Assembly (NCBI RefSeq): GCF_010726245.1
Contig: NZ_AP022561.1
Span: 2,108,001-2,172,000, forward strand
DNA: 64,000 nucleotides
Reading direction: 5' to 3'
Source: Mycolicibacterium aichiense
GTDB taxonomy: Bacteria; Actinomycetota; Actinomycetes; Mycobacteriales; Mycobacteriaceae
In this document: piece after piece, positions 53,714 to 62,621 of the stretch
Layout of the letters: every line of letters begins with the position of its first letter
Position numbering within the stretch: the first letter of the stretch is position 1
Program-made: the position numbers and the translations under genes
The notes under the pieces: generated by a model
Databases searched by the model: none
Told to the model about the DNA's origin: nothing
The model's input: the letters and a program-made list of their open reading frames with translations, nothing else

Positions 53714-55288
53714 TCAGGCGGGGCAGTAGGTGTCGGTGGGCGGCATGTTCCCGCTGTCCAGATAGCTCATCATGGGCGGCAGCGCGCAGGCGGTGTAGAT
53801 GCTGGCGCCGTGCCCGATGCCCTGCCACATCACCCGCCTGCTGGCCGCGCCGGCGTTGATGATCGTGGCCGCCGACGCGGGCACACCCTGGTTGCCTGCG
53901 ATCGGGTCGTTCTGCACGCCCAGCAGCAGCACGTTGACCTTCAGGTCCTTGGGTTCCTTGGGCGCGGCGCCGCTGGGCCAGTTGAGACACTTCACCAGGC
54001 TGAGCGCGCCGACCGCACCGAATTGCGGGTAGAGCTTGCCCCACTGGACGAGCAGTTCACGCACCCGGTCGGGGGTCGGACGGTTCAGGGCGTCGCTGCA
54101 GGAGTTGATGAACTGGCCGTCGCTGTCGCGCATCGCCTCGGCCTGGTTGATCAGGCTGTTCAGCTGGTTGTCGTCGCCGCCGCGGGCGGCGGCCAGAACG
54201 TTGGCCAGGCTCACGGTGCTGCCGATGCGGTCGCCACTGGGATAGCCCAGCGCGGTGATGATCGCGTTGGCCAGCACCGCCACCGAGACCCCGCCGGGAC
54301 CGCGGCCGGCCCGGGCGGCCGCCAGCAACGAGTCGACGGCGCCCTTCGGGTCGGGCCCGAGCGCACAGTTGACCGCAACACATTGCTGGGCGAACGCATC
54401 GAGGGCGGCCTGCTGGCCTTTGACCTGCTCCTCGGCCGCGGCTTCGGCGTTGACGCCGGGCGGCACGGGGGAGTCGAGCACCAGCCGGGCCACCTTGTCG
54501 GGATGGGAACCCGCGTAGGCCAGCGCGACCTGCGCGCCGTTGCCGACACCGATGAGGGCCAGCGCCGGCACGTCCCAGGTGCTGCGCAGCCGTTCGAGAT
54601 CTTCGGCGGCACGGGCATTGTCGTAGGCGGAGTCGCCGGGCGCGATGGTGTCGGTGCAGCTCGTCGTCGCGGTCATGGTGATCGCGCCGAGGTTGGCCAC
54701 CGGGTCGTCGCCCGACTCGAACTGGGCCTGGTCCCGCATCTCTTGGCGATCGAACGAGTCGCGGCAGTCCACCGGGCTGGACATGCCGATTCCGCGGCGG
54801 TCCACCGAGACGATGGGGTGGCTTTTGAGGACGTCGGCGCCCGACCGGGACAACCACACCGGCAGCTGCATCGACGACGGGATGTCGGTGCCGGTGGTGA
54901 ACACCAGCGGTCCGGCGTCGGGGGGCGTTTGCACCGATCGGGCGCGTACGACGCCGATGCTCACGGTGCCGGTGGCTCCGGCGATCGGGTCGAGGTCGGC
55001 GTCATAGCTGGCGCACTCGAGGATCACGCCGGGCGCGGGCGGTGTCCCGGCGTCACCGAAGACCTTCGATGTGCAGTCTTTCCAGCCGAGCTCGTTCTTG
55101 GGCGCTGCGATCGCCGGTGGTCCGCCCGCCGGATTGGTGGTGGTCGGGCCCGACGGGTTGTGCGCCTTGTCACTTGCGAACTGCGGGTTGGCGGCCAGCC
55201 ACGGGGCACATCCGGTGAGCAGAACTGTCAGCGCCGCGGTGCCGAGGCTGACTATGGCCTGGGGGGCCCAGACCCGACGATCGCGCAT
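53714..55288 (-). CDS. Alpha/beta-hydrolase-like lipoprotein lacking the nucleophile serine
   Basis: 524 residues from MRDRRVWAPQAIVS; two alternative start codons lie within three codons upstream. Signal peptide ends in the lipobox LLTGC. The fold matches tripeptidyl-aminopeptidase-like exported proteases: SVDRRGIGMSSPVDC (strand 4 region), RLVLDSPVPPG and the C-terminal TAP-like part LLGVQNDPIAG with GIGHGASI giving Asp and His. At the nucleophile elbow the sequence is GVGNGAQVALAYAG: Asn replaces the Ser of GxSxG. The DNA reads AAC there. So it may bind ligands rather than cleave them. Corresponds to Rv2672. Confidence 0.85.
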   Translation of the reverse strand: MRDRRVWAPQAIVSLGTAALTVLLTGCAPWLAANPQFASDKAHNPSGPTTTNPAGGPPAIAAPKNELGWKDCTSKVFGDAGTPPAPGVILECASYDADLDPIAGATGTVSIGVVRARSVQTPPDAGPLVFTTGTDIPSSMQLPVWLSRSGADVLKSHPIVSVDRRGIGMSSPVDCRDSFDRQEMRDQAQFESGDDPVANLGAITMTATTSCTDTIAPGDSAYDNARAAEDLERLRSTWDVPALALIGVGNGAQVALAYAGSHPDKVARLVLDSPVPPGVNAEAAAEEQVKGQQAALDAFAQQCVAVNCALGPDPKGAVDSLLAAARAGRGPGGVSVAVLANAIITALGYPSGDRIGSTVSLANVLAAARGGDDNQLNSLINQAEAMRDSDGQFINSCSDALNRPTPDRVRELLVQWGKLYPQFGAVGALSLVKCLNWPSGAAPKEPKDLKVNVLLLGVQNDPIAGNQGVPASAATIINAGAASRRVMWQGIGHGASIYTACALPPMMSYLDSGNMPPTDTYCPA

Positions 55289-55324
55289 GCCCACCACCCT
55301 AGCGACACCGCCGGTGCGAACAGC

Positions 55325-56119
55325 TCAGCCGACGCGCGTATAGCGCGCGTACAGATAGCCCTCGGCGTCGGCCATCAGGTGCGTGCGGTGCATCGAGGTC
55401 AGCACCTGACCGGAGCCGCCCACGATTCGCGGTGCCTCGCCGCCGACCAGCATCGGGGCGGTGGTCAGGCACAGCTCGTCCAGCAGGCCGTGGTCGATGA
55501 ACGTCCCCAGCAGCGTGGGCCCGCCTTCGCAGAGCACCCGTCGCAATCCGCGCTCGGCCAGCGCGGCAAGCGCGACGGCCGGGTCCACCTCGGCCGGGTC
55601 GTCGCCCGAGCAGGCGATCACCTCGGCCGCGCCGCCCAGTCGGGTACCGGTGTCCGCCGCGGCCTCGGCACAGGTGAGCACCAGCGGTGTCACCTCGGTG
55701 CGGGTCAGCACCGGCCAGTCGCTGTCGACTCGGCCGGAGCGGGTGACCAGCGCGATCGGTGGGACTTCGTCCTGCCCGCGGAGCTGCCGGGTACCGCGCT
55801 GCGCGACGGTCATCTGCGCACCGGAGTAGCCCTCCCCGTGCGCGGTGCCCGCACCGACGACGATGACGTCGGCCAGTTCGCGCAGTACCCGGAACAGCTG
55901 CCGGTCACCGGAGCCGCCGAGCCCGCCCGAGGTGCCGTCGGTGGAGGCGCCGCCGTCGAGACTCGCGATCATGTTGCCCCGGACCACGCAGCGTTCCGCG
56001 ACGGCAGGGTAGGCGTAGAGCTCGTAGAGCCGGTCATCGTCGACGACGTCTGCCGCGCTGCCCTCACCCAGCAGTGTGAAGTACGTCCCATCCGCGTCGC
56101 TCGAGCTCGGGTCGGCCAT
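55325..56119 (-). CDS. RibD C-terminal-domain reductase (DHFR-like)
   Basis: 264 residues. RibD_C/bacterial DHFR-like domain: RCVVRGNMIASLDGGAS at the N-terminal strand, DVIVVGAGTAHGEGY, and RRVLCEGGPTLLGTFID with LCLTTAPMLVGGEAPRI near the end. It lacks the deaminase half of bifunctional RibD. The M. tuberculosis homologue Rv2671 is reported to have dihydrofolate reductase activity and can bypass antifolates; the natural role may be in folate or riboflavin metabolism. First gene of the leftward operon, divergent from zapE. Confidence 0.88.
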   Translation of the reverse strand: MADPSSSDADGTYFTLLGEGSAADVVDDDRLYELYAYPAVAERCVVRGNMIASLDGGASTDGTSGGLGGSGDRQLFRVLRELADVIVVGAGTAHGEGYSGAQMTVAQRGTRQLRGQDEVPPIALVTRSGRVDSDWPVLTRTEVTPLVLTCAEAAADTGTRLGGAAEVIACSGDDPAEVDPAVALAALAERGLRRVLCEGGPTLLGTFIDHGLLDELCLTTAPMLVGGEAPRIVGGSGQVLTSMHRTHLMADAEGYLYARYTRVG

Positions 56120-56141
56120 GCCGTTGATTGCAGCACGTAGC

Positions 56142-56147
56142 TAGGGT
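56142..56147 (+). promoter_or_regulatory. -10 box of a leaderless zapE mRNA
   Basis: TAGGGT fits TANNNT and ends 7 bases before the ATG at 56155; no ribosome site is present. Confidence 0.5.
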
Positions 56148-56154
56148 TCGTGTC

Positions 56155-57171
56155 ATGGACCGCCTCGCTGACCGGCATCCGACGGTGTCCCCGGAGCGGC
56201 TCGTCGCCCAACTCGTCCCGCCGCCCACGTTCGCGGGCGTCAGCTTCGCTACCTATCGGCCCGACCCCGACGAGCCCACCCAGGCCGCGGCTGTCGGCGC
56301 CTGCCAGGCGTTCTGCGAGGAGGCCGCCCGTCGGCGGGCCGGGAAGAAGAAGCTGTTCGGTAAGCGGGACACCGTGCCCGGTACCGGTATCTATCTCGAC
56401 GGCGGCTTCGGCGTGGGCAAGACCCACCTGCTGGCGTCGTCCTACCGACAGCTGCCCGACTCGGCCGAACATCCCAAGGCGTTCGCCACTTTCGGGGAGT
56501 TGACCCAACTTGCCGGGGTGTTCGGGTTCGTCGAGTGCATCGATCTGCTCGCCGACTACGTGGTGGTCTGCATCGATGAGTTCGAACTCGACGACCCGGG
56601 TAACACCACGCTGATCTCGCGGCTGCTGTCCGCGCTCGTGGAGCGCGGCGTCTCGATCGCCGCGACGTCGAACACGCTGCCCGAGCAACTGGGCGAGGGG
56701 CGCTTCGCCGCCCAGGACTTTCTGCGCGAAATCAATACGCTGGCAAGCATTTTCACCACAGTGCGGATCGAAGGCCCGGACTACCGGCACCGTGGCCTGC
56801 CGCCGGCGCCGGAACCGCTCACCGACGAGGCGGTGGCGGCCAGGGCGGCCGCGCAGCCCGGCGCCACCCTGGACGATTTCGATGCGCTGTGCGCGCATCT
56901 GGCGACCATGCATCCGTCGCGCTATCTCACCCTCATCGAGGGGGTGGCGTGCGTGTACATCACCGGCGTACACCCGATCGACGATCAGAATGTGGCGTTG
57001 CGGCTGGTCGCCCTTACCGACCGGCTCTATGACGCGGGCATTCCGGTGGTGGCCTCCGGCGCCAAACTCGACACCATCTTCTCCGAGGACATGCTGGCGG
57101 GCGGTTACCGCAAGAAGTATTTGCGCGCGACGTCACGACTGCTGGCGCTGACGAGCCCGGGCGGGCTGTAA
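56155..57171 (+). CDS. zapE: AFG1/ZapE-type ATPase
   Basis: 338 residues from MDRLADRHPTVSPERL. Walker A is GGFGVGKTHLL, Walker B is VVCIDEFELDD, sensor 1 is AATSNTLPEQL. ZapE/AFG1 proteins are P-loop ATPases; the E. coli member acts at the Z-ring and mitochondrial ones in protein quality control. The function in actinobacteria is unproven. Upstream frame is open, but the ATG at 56155 has a leaderless -10 box. Rv2670c by synteny. Convergent with the STAS gene with 7 bases between. Confidence 0.88.
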   Translation: MDRLADRHPTVSPERLVAQLVPPPTFAGVSFATYRPDPDEPTQAAAVGACQAFCEEAARRRAGKKKLFGKRDTVPGTGIYLDGGFGVGKTHLLASSYRQLPDSAEHPKAFATFGELTQLAGVFGFVECIDLLADYVVVCIDEFELDDPGNTTLISRLLSALVERGVSIAATSNTLPEQLGEGRFAAQDFLREINTLASIFTTVRIEGPDYRHRGLPPAPEPLTDEAVAARAAAQPGATLDDFDALCAHLATMHPSRYLTLIEGVACVYITGVHPIDDQNVALRLVALTDRLYDAGIPVVASGAKLDTIFSEDMLAGGYRKKYLRATSRLLALTSPGGL

Positions 57172-57178
57172 GCCGGCG

Positions 57179-57490
57179 TCAGTCGGCTGATTCGGTTGCG
57201 GGCCGGATCTTGGTGAGTTCACCGAGTCCGCTCACCGTCAACACTCGCATCAGCACCGGATTGGCGACGATCTCCAGCGATTCGGCATGGGGGACAAGGG
57301 CATTGATGGCGGCACTGTCCAGGTAGTCCACCGCGCTCAGGTCGACGTTGAGGGCGCTGCCGCCGTTGACCGCCGCATTGAGCGCCTCGGCGAAGTCGGC
57401 CACGTTGCTGGCGTCGATCTCGCCGGCCGCCCGCAGCACGTTCCGGCCGTCGGCGGCCCGTTCGACTGTAACGGTCAGCGGGGTGCTCAT
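57179..57490 (-). CDS. STAS-domain anti-sigma factor antagonist
   Basis: 103 residues. A single STAS domain: VLRAAGEIDASNVADFAEAL, then LNVDLSAVDYLDSAAINAL, where the Ser in YLDSAA is the site phosphorylated by RsbW-type kinases in such proteins. It overlaps the upstream kinase/phosphatase gene by four bases (ATGA), so the two are translated together. It is the likely substrate of both the C-terminal RsbW-like kinase and the PP2C phosphatase of its neighbour. The controlled anti-sigma or sigma factor is not in the window. Confidence 0.9.
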   Translation of the reverse strand: MSTPLTVTVERAADGRNVLRAAGEIDASNVADFAEALNAAVNGGSALNVDLSAVDYLDSAAINALVPHAESLEIVANPVLMRVLTVSGLGELTKIRPATESAD

Positions 57491-60400
57491 CGGCGGATCC
57501 TCGTCGACAGGCGGACGACGGTGCCGGTGGCGTCGGGGAGGATCGAGACATCCTCCATCAACGCTTCCATGATCTGGATGCCACGGCCGCGGTGTGTGTA
57601 TCCGGTCTCCTTCGGTTTCCAGGAGCCGGCGTCGGTGATGGTCAGGCGCAGAAGATCGACTTCGGACGTGGCCTGCAAGGTGATAGTGCCGCCTTCGCCG
57701 TGGCGGTATCCGTGCTCGATGGCGTTTGTGACAGCCTCGCCTGCGGCGACGAGCACATCCTGCGCCTGGTCGTGGTCGATGCCGGCCGAGGTCAACCAGT
57801 CGCGCAGTGCAGCGCGGGCCGGCGCCAGGTGCAGCGGGTCGGCGGGGATCGTCACTTCCAGTGGTTTCGGGTGTCGGTAGATCAGCAAGGCGACGTCATC
57901 CTGGTATCCGCCTGGTGGTGCCAGGCTCGTCATTATCTGGTCGGCCAAGGGGTCGAGGTCGAGGGCGCTGTCGCCACGAATGACGTTGGTGGCCTGCTCT
58001 ATTCCGTCGTCGAGTGAGCGGCGTCTTCGCTCGACGAGGCCGTCGGTGTACAGCACCAGGGTGGCTTGAGGTGGCACGATTGTCTGTGTCTGGGGGCGCT
58101 CCCGGTCCGGCCGGATACCCAGGGCGATGGAGTGACCGCCCTCGAGCAGGATCGTGGAGCCGTCCGGGCATACCAGGATCGGCGGCGGGTGGCCGGCGCT
58201 GGAGTACACCAACTCGCCGGTGGCGGGATTCAGGATCGCACAGAAGGCGGTGGTGGACTGCGCGCCGGGCAGCCGGGCGGCGAAGCGGTCCAACCCCGCC
58301 AGCGCCGCTGCGGGGCTTGACTTTTCGAGCAGCAGCGCGCGACAGGCACTGCGAAGCTGTCCCATGACCGTCGCCGCCGCCAGATCGTGTCCCACGCAGT
58401 CGCCGACGACCAGCGCGATCCGGCCGTCGTCGAGCGCGATCACGTCATACCAGTCGCCACCCACCTGCAACGGATGGGATGCAGGCTGGTAGCGCACCGC
58501 GAACCCGGCGGGCAGATCGTCTGGACCCAGGATCGAATGTTGCAGTGCCAGTGCGGTTTCCCGCTGTTGATCGAGCTGATGGACGCGCTGCAATCCCTGG
58601 CCGAGGCGGCCGCTGAGAACGGTCAGCAACGTCATGTCTTCGGCGGTGAAGGGCCGTTCGGCCGGGAGCTCGAGCCAGATGACGAGCGTGCCACGGGGAT
58701 GTTGCAGCGCGATGGCCACCGAGCCGGCGATGCTGGTGTCCGGCGTGAGCAGATTTCCGCTGCTGCCGAGTTCGGTGATGTGCTCCCGCACGTCCGGCGA
58801 CAGAGCGGCCCACTGTGCCTCGTCGGCGTCGCCGGCGAAATCGGGATACTCCGATCCCGGTCCGGTCGCGCCGCCACCCGGGAAGATCGCCGCCAGGACC
58901 CGGCGGGCCGACCACTGCCCACGCACCTGCTCCAGTGCGCCGTGCAGCGCATCGTCGACGGCATCAGCCTGTGCGAGTTGCTGATTCAGCGTGGCAAGGG
59001 CGGTCTGACGTTGGACGCTGTAATGCTCGGCAGTGACATCTCGGAATGTACCGACCATGACGCTGCGGCCCGTCGCCGGGTCTTGAGCATGCGCGATGTT
59101 GGCGGTGATCCACACGCGGTGCCCGTCACGGTGATTCACCGGGACGGTGTAGCTGCCGTGCGGTTGATCGGGGAGGGTGGCGAACGCGTCGACGATCTGC
59201 GCGTTGGCCTCGGGCTGGGTTTCGGCGTCCGGCCACCAGGGGTGAACCGGGTCGTACGGCAGGTCTTCCGGGCCGTAGCCGAGGATGTCGGCGAACGCCT
59301 TGTTCATCTCGATGACGGTGCCGACTTCGTCGCAGACGAAGAATGCCTCCTGCAGCGACTCGACCAGCGCTGTCCGCCATCGCAGGTGGTGGCTGCGAAG
59401 CCTGGCCAGCTCGATGTTCGCCCGCACCCGGGCCAAAAGCTCCGCGGCGACGAACGGCTTCACCAGATAGTCGTCGGCCCCGGCCTGCAGGCCCTCGATC
59501 GAGGCCTCCTGGCCGGCCCGCGCCGACAACAGCAGAACGGGCACCGCCACGGTGTGCGGATCGTTGCGCAGGGCGGCAACCAGGGCCAGCCCGTCCAGGC
59601 GGGGCATCATCACGTCGCTGACCACAAGGTCTGGGCGGTCGGCTCGAATGCGGCTCAAGGCCTGCTGGCCGTCGGCGACCTCGTCGACCTCATACCCCGC
59701 GCCGCGCAACAGCCGGACCAGGTACTCGCGCATGTCGGCGTTGTCGTCGGCTACCAGAACACGGCTCGGAGAACCGACGGCAGACGGTGGGTTCGGCACG
59801 GCGGCCAGGTCGCCGCTGCCGCTGTCGGGCAGCCAGCGCAACGCCTCCTGCACGTACGGTTCGGCGATGTTCGACGACCGGCTGGTGCCGGCCGGGCTGA
59901 GCGCCTCGGCGGGGAGGTGGCCCGCTCCGATCGGTAGTCGGATGGTGAACGTGGTCCCCACGTCTTCGACGCTGTCGGCGGTGATGGTGCCGCCATGCAA
60001 GCCGACGAGTTCTTTCACCAGGGCCAGGCCGATGCCGCTGCCCTCGGTGGAGCGGGCGCGGGCGCTGTCGATCCGGTGGAACCGCTCGAACAGCCGCGGC
60101 ATCTCGGCGGCAGATACTCCGATGCCGGTGTCGGCCACGGTCACCACGGCTTCGTCGCCGTCCTGGGTGACCCGGACCGTGATCGATCCGGCGAAGGTGT
60201 ACTTCAAGGCATTGGACAGCAGGTTGAGGATGACCTTTTCCCACATGTCGCGATCCAGATACACCGCCTCGCCGAGCGGCGGGCAGTCGACGATCAGCTG
60301 GAGGTCGGCGCGATCGATGGCCGAACGGAACACACTGGCCAGCTCGGCGGTGACCTGGGCCAGATCGACCGGTTCGTAGTGGGCCTGCACCCGGTTGGCC

Positions 60401-61611
60401 TCGATGCGGGAGAAATCCAGCAGTGTGTTGACCAGCTTGGCCAGCCGCAACCCGTTGCGCTGGATCACGTCGAGTTCCTGATGGGCACGTTCATCGAGGC
60501 CCGCGTTGGCGCGCAACTCACTCACGGGGCCCAGGATGAGGGTGATCGGGGTGCGGAACTCGTGGCTGATATTGGAGAAGAACGTCGTCTTGGCGCGGTC
60601 CAACTCGGCCAGCTCATCGGCCCGCCGCTGTTGCTCGCTGTAGCTGCGGGCGCTGGAGACACCGGTCGCGATGTGCCCGGCCACCAGATCGATGAACCCG
60701 CGGTACTCGTCGTCAAGGGGCCGGTAGCGGTTCAGGGCTGCGACCAGAAAGCCGGACGGCGCACCGCCCTGCGTCAACAGGGGAGTCACCAGTGCATGGG
60801 CTGGGGGCTTGGGCCATTCACCGGCGGGCAGGTCGGTGAACGGGGGCCGGTTCAGCTCGACCAACACCGATTCGCCGCGGGCGGTCTGGTCGACCGGCCA
60901 GATCGACGAATCGTCCTTGGGCAATGCCGCCGGCGCCGCCGGATGTCCGGCGGCGATTCCGGTGACTCCGGCGAGCCGGGCGGTCCCGTCCTCGTCGAAC
61001 AGATAAGTCACAGTGAACGGCAGATCGAGGGGATTGCGTTCGAGCTGACGGGCCGCGAAGGCCAGCATCTCCGACTCGGTGCGCACCACCGATGGGTCCG
61101 ATCCGAGGTGACGCAGCGTGGCCATCCGCCGTTCACCGATCACCCGGTCGGTGTCCTCGCTGACCACGCACAACATCCCGACGACTTGTCCCGCGTCGTC
61201 GCGCAGGGGGCTGTAGGAGAACGTGTGGTAGGTCTCTTCCGGATAGCCCGACCGCTCGAGGAAGAGCCGAAGCGCCTCATCCCAGGTGGCTTCGCCGGTC
61301 GTCAGCACCCGATCGATGCGTGGCCAGACGTCATCCCAGATTTCGGCCCAGACCTCACTGGCCGGCCGGCCGAGCGCCCACGGGTACTTGCGGCCGAGGG
61401 TGTCGCGCCGGTAGGCGTCGTTGCAGAAGAACGTCAGTTCCGGGCCCCATGCCATCCACATGGAGAAGCGGGAGGACAACACGATGCTGACGGCGGTCCG
61501 CAGGCTCTGTGGCCAATGTGCAGACGGTCCTAGTGGCGTCGACGCCCAGTCGACTGCTGCCAGATCATGACCGACACGATCGTCGGGGCCGGAAGCTGAT
61601 CCAACGTCCAC
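57487..61611 (-). CDS. Hybrid histidine kinase-REC-PAS-PP2C-RsbW regulatory protein
   Basis: 1374 residues from a GTG at 61611 after GAAAGGACG; a TTG one codon earlier is possible. Order: PAS (about 40-160), GAF (180-325), HisKA with His near 350 (SNISHEFRTPITL), HATPase (LNLLSNALKYT, DTGIGVSAAE, GSGIGLALVKE), REC with phospho-Asp near 666 (LVVSDVMMPRLDG), second PAS (750-860), GAF-like region (870-1010), SpoIIE/PP2C phosphatase (GGDWYDVIAL, VVGDCVGHDLAAA, LYTDGLVERR) and C-terminal RsbW-like ATPase (AAGEAVTNAIEHGY, DAGSWKP, HRGRGIQIMEAL). It joins two-component and partner-switching signalling in one chain. M. tuberculosis Rv1364c has a related PAS-PP2C-RsbW-STAS layout but no kinase part. 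Confidence 0.9.
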   Translation of the reverse strand: MDVGSASGPDDRVGHDLAAVDWASTPLGPSAHWPQSLRTAVSIVLSSRFSMWMAWGPELTFFCNDAYRRDTLGRKYPWALGRPASEVWAEIWDDVWPRIDRVLTTGEATWDEALRLFLERSGYPEETYHTFSYSPLRDDAGQVVGMLCVVSEDTDRVIGERRMATLRHLGSDPSVVRTESEMLAFAARQLERNPLDLPFTVTYLFDEDGTARLAGVTGIAAGHPAAPAALPKDDSSIWPVDQTARGESVLVELNRPPFTDLPAGEWPKPPAHALVTPLLTQGGAPSGFLVAALNRYRPLDDEYRGFIDLVAGHIATGVSSARSYSEQQRRADELAELDRAKTTFFSNISHEFRTPITLILGPVSELRANAGLDERAHQELDVIQRNGLRLAKLVNTLLDFSRIEANRVQAHYEPVDLAQVTAELASVFRSAIDRADLQLIVDCPPLGEAVYLDRDMWEKVILNLLSNALKYTFAGSITVRVTQDGDEAVVTVADTGIGVSAAEMPRLFERFHRIDSARARSTEGSGIGLALVKELVGLHGGTITADSVEDVGTTFTIRLPIGAGHLPAEALSPAGTSRSSNIAEPYVQEALRWLPDSGSGDLAAVPNPPSAVGSPSRVLVADDNADMREYLVRLLRGAGYEVDEVADGQQALSRIRADRPDLVVSDVMMPRLDGLALVAALRNDPHTVAVPVLLLSARAGQEASIEGLQAGADDYLVKPFVAAELLARVRANIELARLRSHHLRWRTALVESLQEAFFVCDEVGTVIEMNKAFADILGYGPEDLPYDPVHPWWPDAETQPEANAQIVDAFATLPDQPHGSYTVPVNHRDGHRVWITANIAHAQDPATGRSVMVGTFRDVTAEHYSVQRQTALATLNQQLAQADAVDDALHGALEQVRGQWSARRVLAAIFPGGGATGPGSEYPDFAGDADEAQWAALSPDVREHITELGSSGNLLTPDTSIAGSVAIALQHPRGTLVIWLELPAERPFTAEDMTLLTVLSGRLGQGLQRVHQLDQQRETALALQHSILGPDDLPAGFAVRYQPASHPLQVGGDWYDVIALDDGRIALVVGDCVGHDLAAATVMGQLRSACRALLLEKSSPAAALAGLDRFAARLPGAQSTTAFCAILNPATGELVYSSAGHPPPILVCPDGSTILLEGGHSIALGIRPDRERPQTQTIVPPQATLVLYTDGLVERRRRSLDDGIEQATNVIRGDSALDLDPLADQIMTSLAPPGGYQDDVALLIYRHPKPLEVTIPADPLHLAPARAALRDWLTSAGIDHDQAQDVLVAAGEAVTNAIEHGYRHGEGGTITLQATSEVDLLRLTITDAGSWKPKETGYTHRGRGIQIMEALMEDVSILPDATGTVVRLSTRIRR

Positions 61612-61723
61612 CAAACGTCCTTTCGGCTAGATCCGCCCCTGGTGTGATCAGCCAACGGGTTCACCTTACGTCCCCGTTGTTAAACCAGCGGGATAGTCGA
61701 ACAAGCCACTCCGTGGCGCGAGA

Positions 61724-62281
61724 TTACAACGGGCGCACCATCACGTAGTCCTGTTCGGTGTGCGTCCCCATCGGGAATGTCTTGGTGCCCGCGACGACGA
61801 ACCCGCGCTTGGCATAGAACCGTTGCGCGCGGGTGTTTCTCTGGTTCACACCCAGCCAGAGGCATCGGGCTCCGGCGTCGCCCGCGCGATTCACCGCGGC
61901 GCCCATGAGCGCTGCAGCTACTCCCGACCCGTGGCTGTCGGCCAGCACATAGAGCTTGGACAATTCGACTGCCGGCCGCGCAATGACGGCCCGTGCGACG
62001 TCGGGGTCGGTGCCGACCCCGTCGATCAGCATGGCGTAGCCGACCATTCGGCCGCCGTCGCGGGCGACGAGTACGGTGCGCGACGGGTCCGCCAGGTAGT
62101 CGACGAACCGCCCGCGCGACAGGTGGGTGGCGATGAAGGCTGTGACGTCATCGGGTGGCGAGGTGGGCGGGCACGCGAGCGGGAAGGTGGCCGCCGCCAG
62201 ATCGGCGAGCTCGACCGCGTCGGCCTCGACGGCGTCGGTTATCTCGGGCGCGGCAAAACCGTTGGGAGAGTTCAGGTTCAC
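61724..62281 (-). CDS. GNAT-family N-acetyltransferase
   Basis: 185 residues from the GTG at 62281, which overlaps the stop of the small upstream gene as GTGA; a GTG at 62290 is an alternative. GNAT features: SRTVLVARDGGRMVGYAML (strand 4), ELSKLYVLADSHGSGVAAAL with the acetyl-CoA pyrophosphate loop (usually Q/RxxGxG/A, here DSHGSGVA) and LWLGVNQRNTRAQRFYAKRGF. The acceptor is unknown. Much longer frames upstream run antisense through other genes and are rejected. Rv2669 by synteny. Confidence 0.85.
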   Translation of the reverse strand: MNLNSPNGFAAPEITDAVEADAVELADLAAATFPLACPPTSPPDDVTAFIATHLSRGRFVDYLADPSRTVLVARDGGRMVGYAMLIDGVGTDPDVARAVIARPAVELSKLYVLADSHGSGVAAALMGAAVNRAGDAGARCLWLGVNQRNTRAQRFYAKRGFVVAGTKTFPMGTHTEQDYVMVRPL

Positions 62282-62490
62282 GGGTTCCACTGCGTGAGGC
62301 GCTCGTCGGTGTGCGGGTTGATCAGGACCACCCGGCCGGCCACGGTCACGCCGGCGACGATGCCGGTGGCCTGAAGCCGCAGCGTGGCGCCAAGGTGTCC
62401 GGTCGGGGCGTCCACCGACGACGCCGGGGCGGTGCTGCTCACCGCCGGGAGGGGCGGTGAAGCCGGCGCCACAGACAGTAGAGAACCCAC
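62278..62490 (-). CDS. Small hypothetical protein coupled to the GNAT gene
   Basis: 70 residues from a GTG at 62490 that follows a strong ribosome site (AGGAGGAG, 7 bases upstream). The sequence is Ala/Pro/Ser-rich at first (SVAPASPPLPAVSS) and then beta-like (ATLRLQATGIVAGVTVAGRV). The stop overlaps the GNAT start. I do not recognise a family. It could be a coupling leader peptide or a truncated remnant of the exported protein I recall beside Rv2669. The strong ribosome site favours real translation. Confidence 0.5.
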   Translation of the reverse strand: MGSLLSVAPASPPLPAVSSTAPASSVDAPTGHLGATLRLQATGIVAGVTVAGRVVLINPHTDERLTQWNP

Positions 62491-62621
62491 GAAACTCCTC
62501 CTCACCCCCAGGAATGGTGGCACACGGGCAGTGGTGCTGTCGGGGAACGCGGTTTGCCGGTTGGTGCCGGTGGTACACCCAAGGTTGCCTGCCACCCGCC
62601 TTTACGGCATCTTTACGCGAA

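Noticed and set aside
53615..56140. 841-codon plus-strand open frame opposite the RibD-like and hydrolase-like genes
   Set aside because: Antisense shadow of high-GC coding sequence; Arg/Gly/His-rich, no domain, no ribosome site, while the minus strand has clear families.
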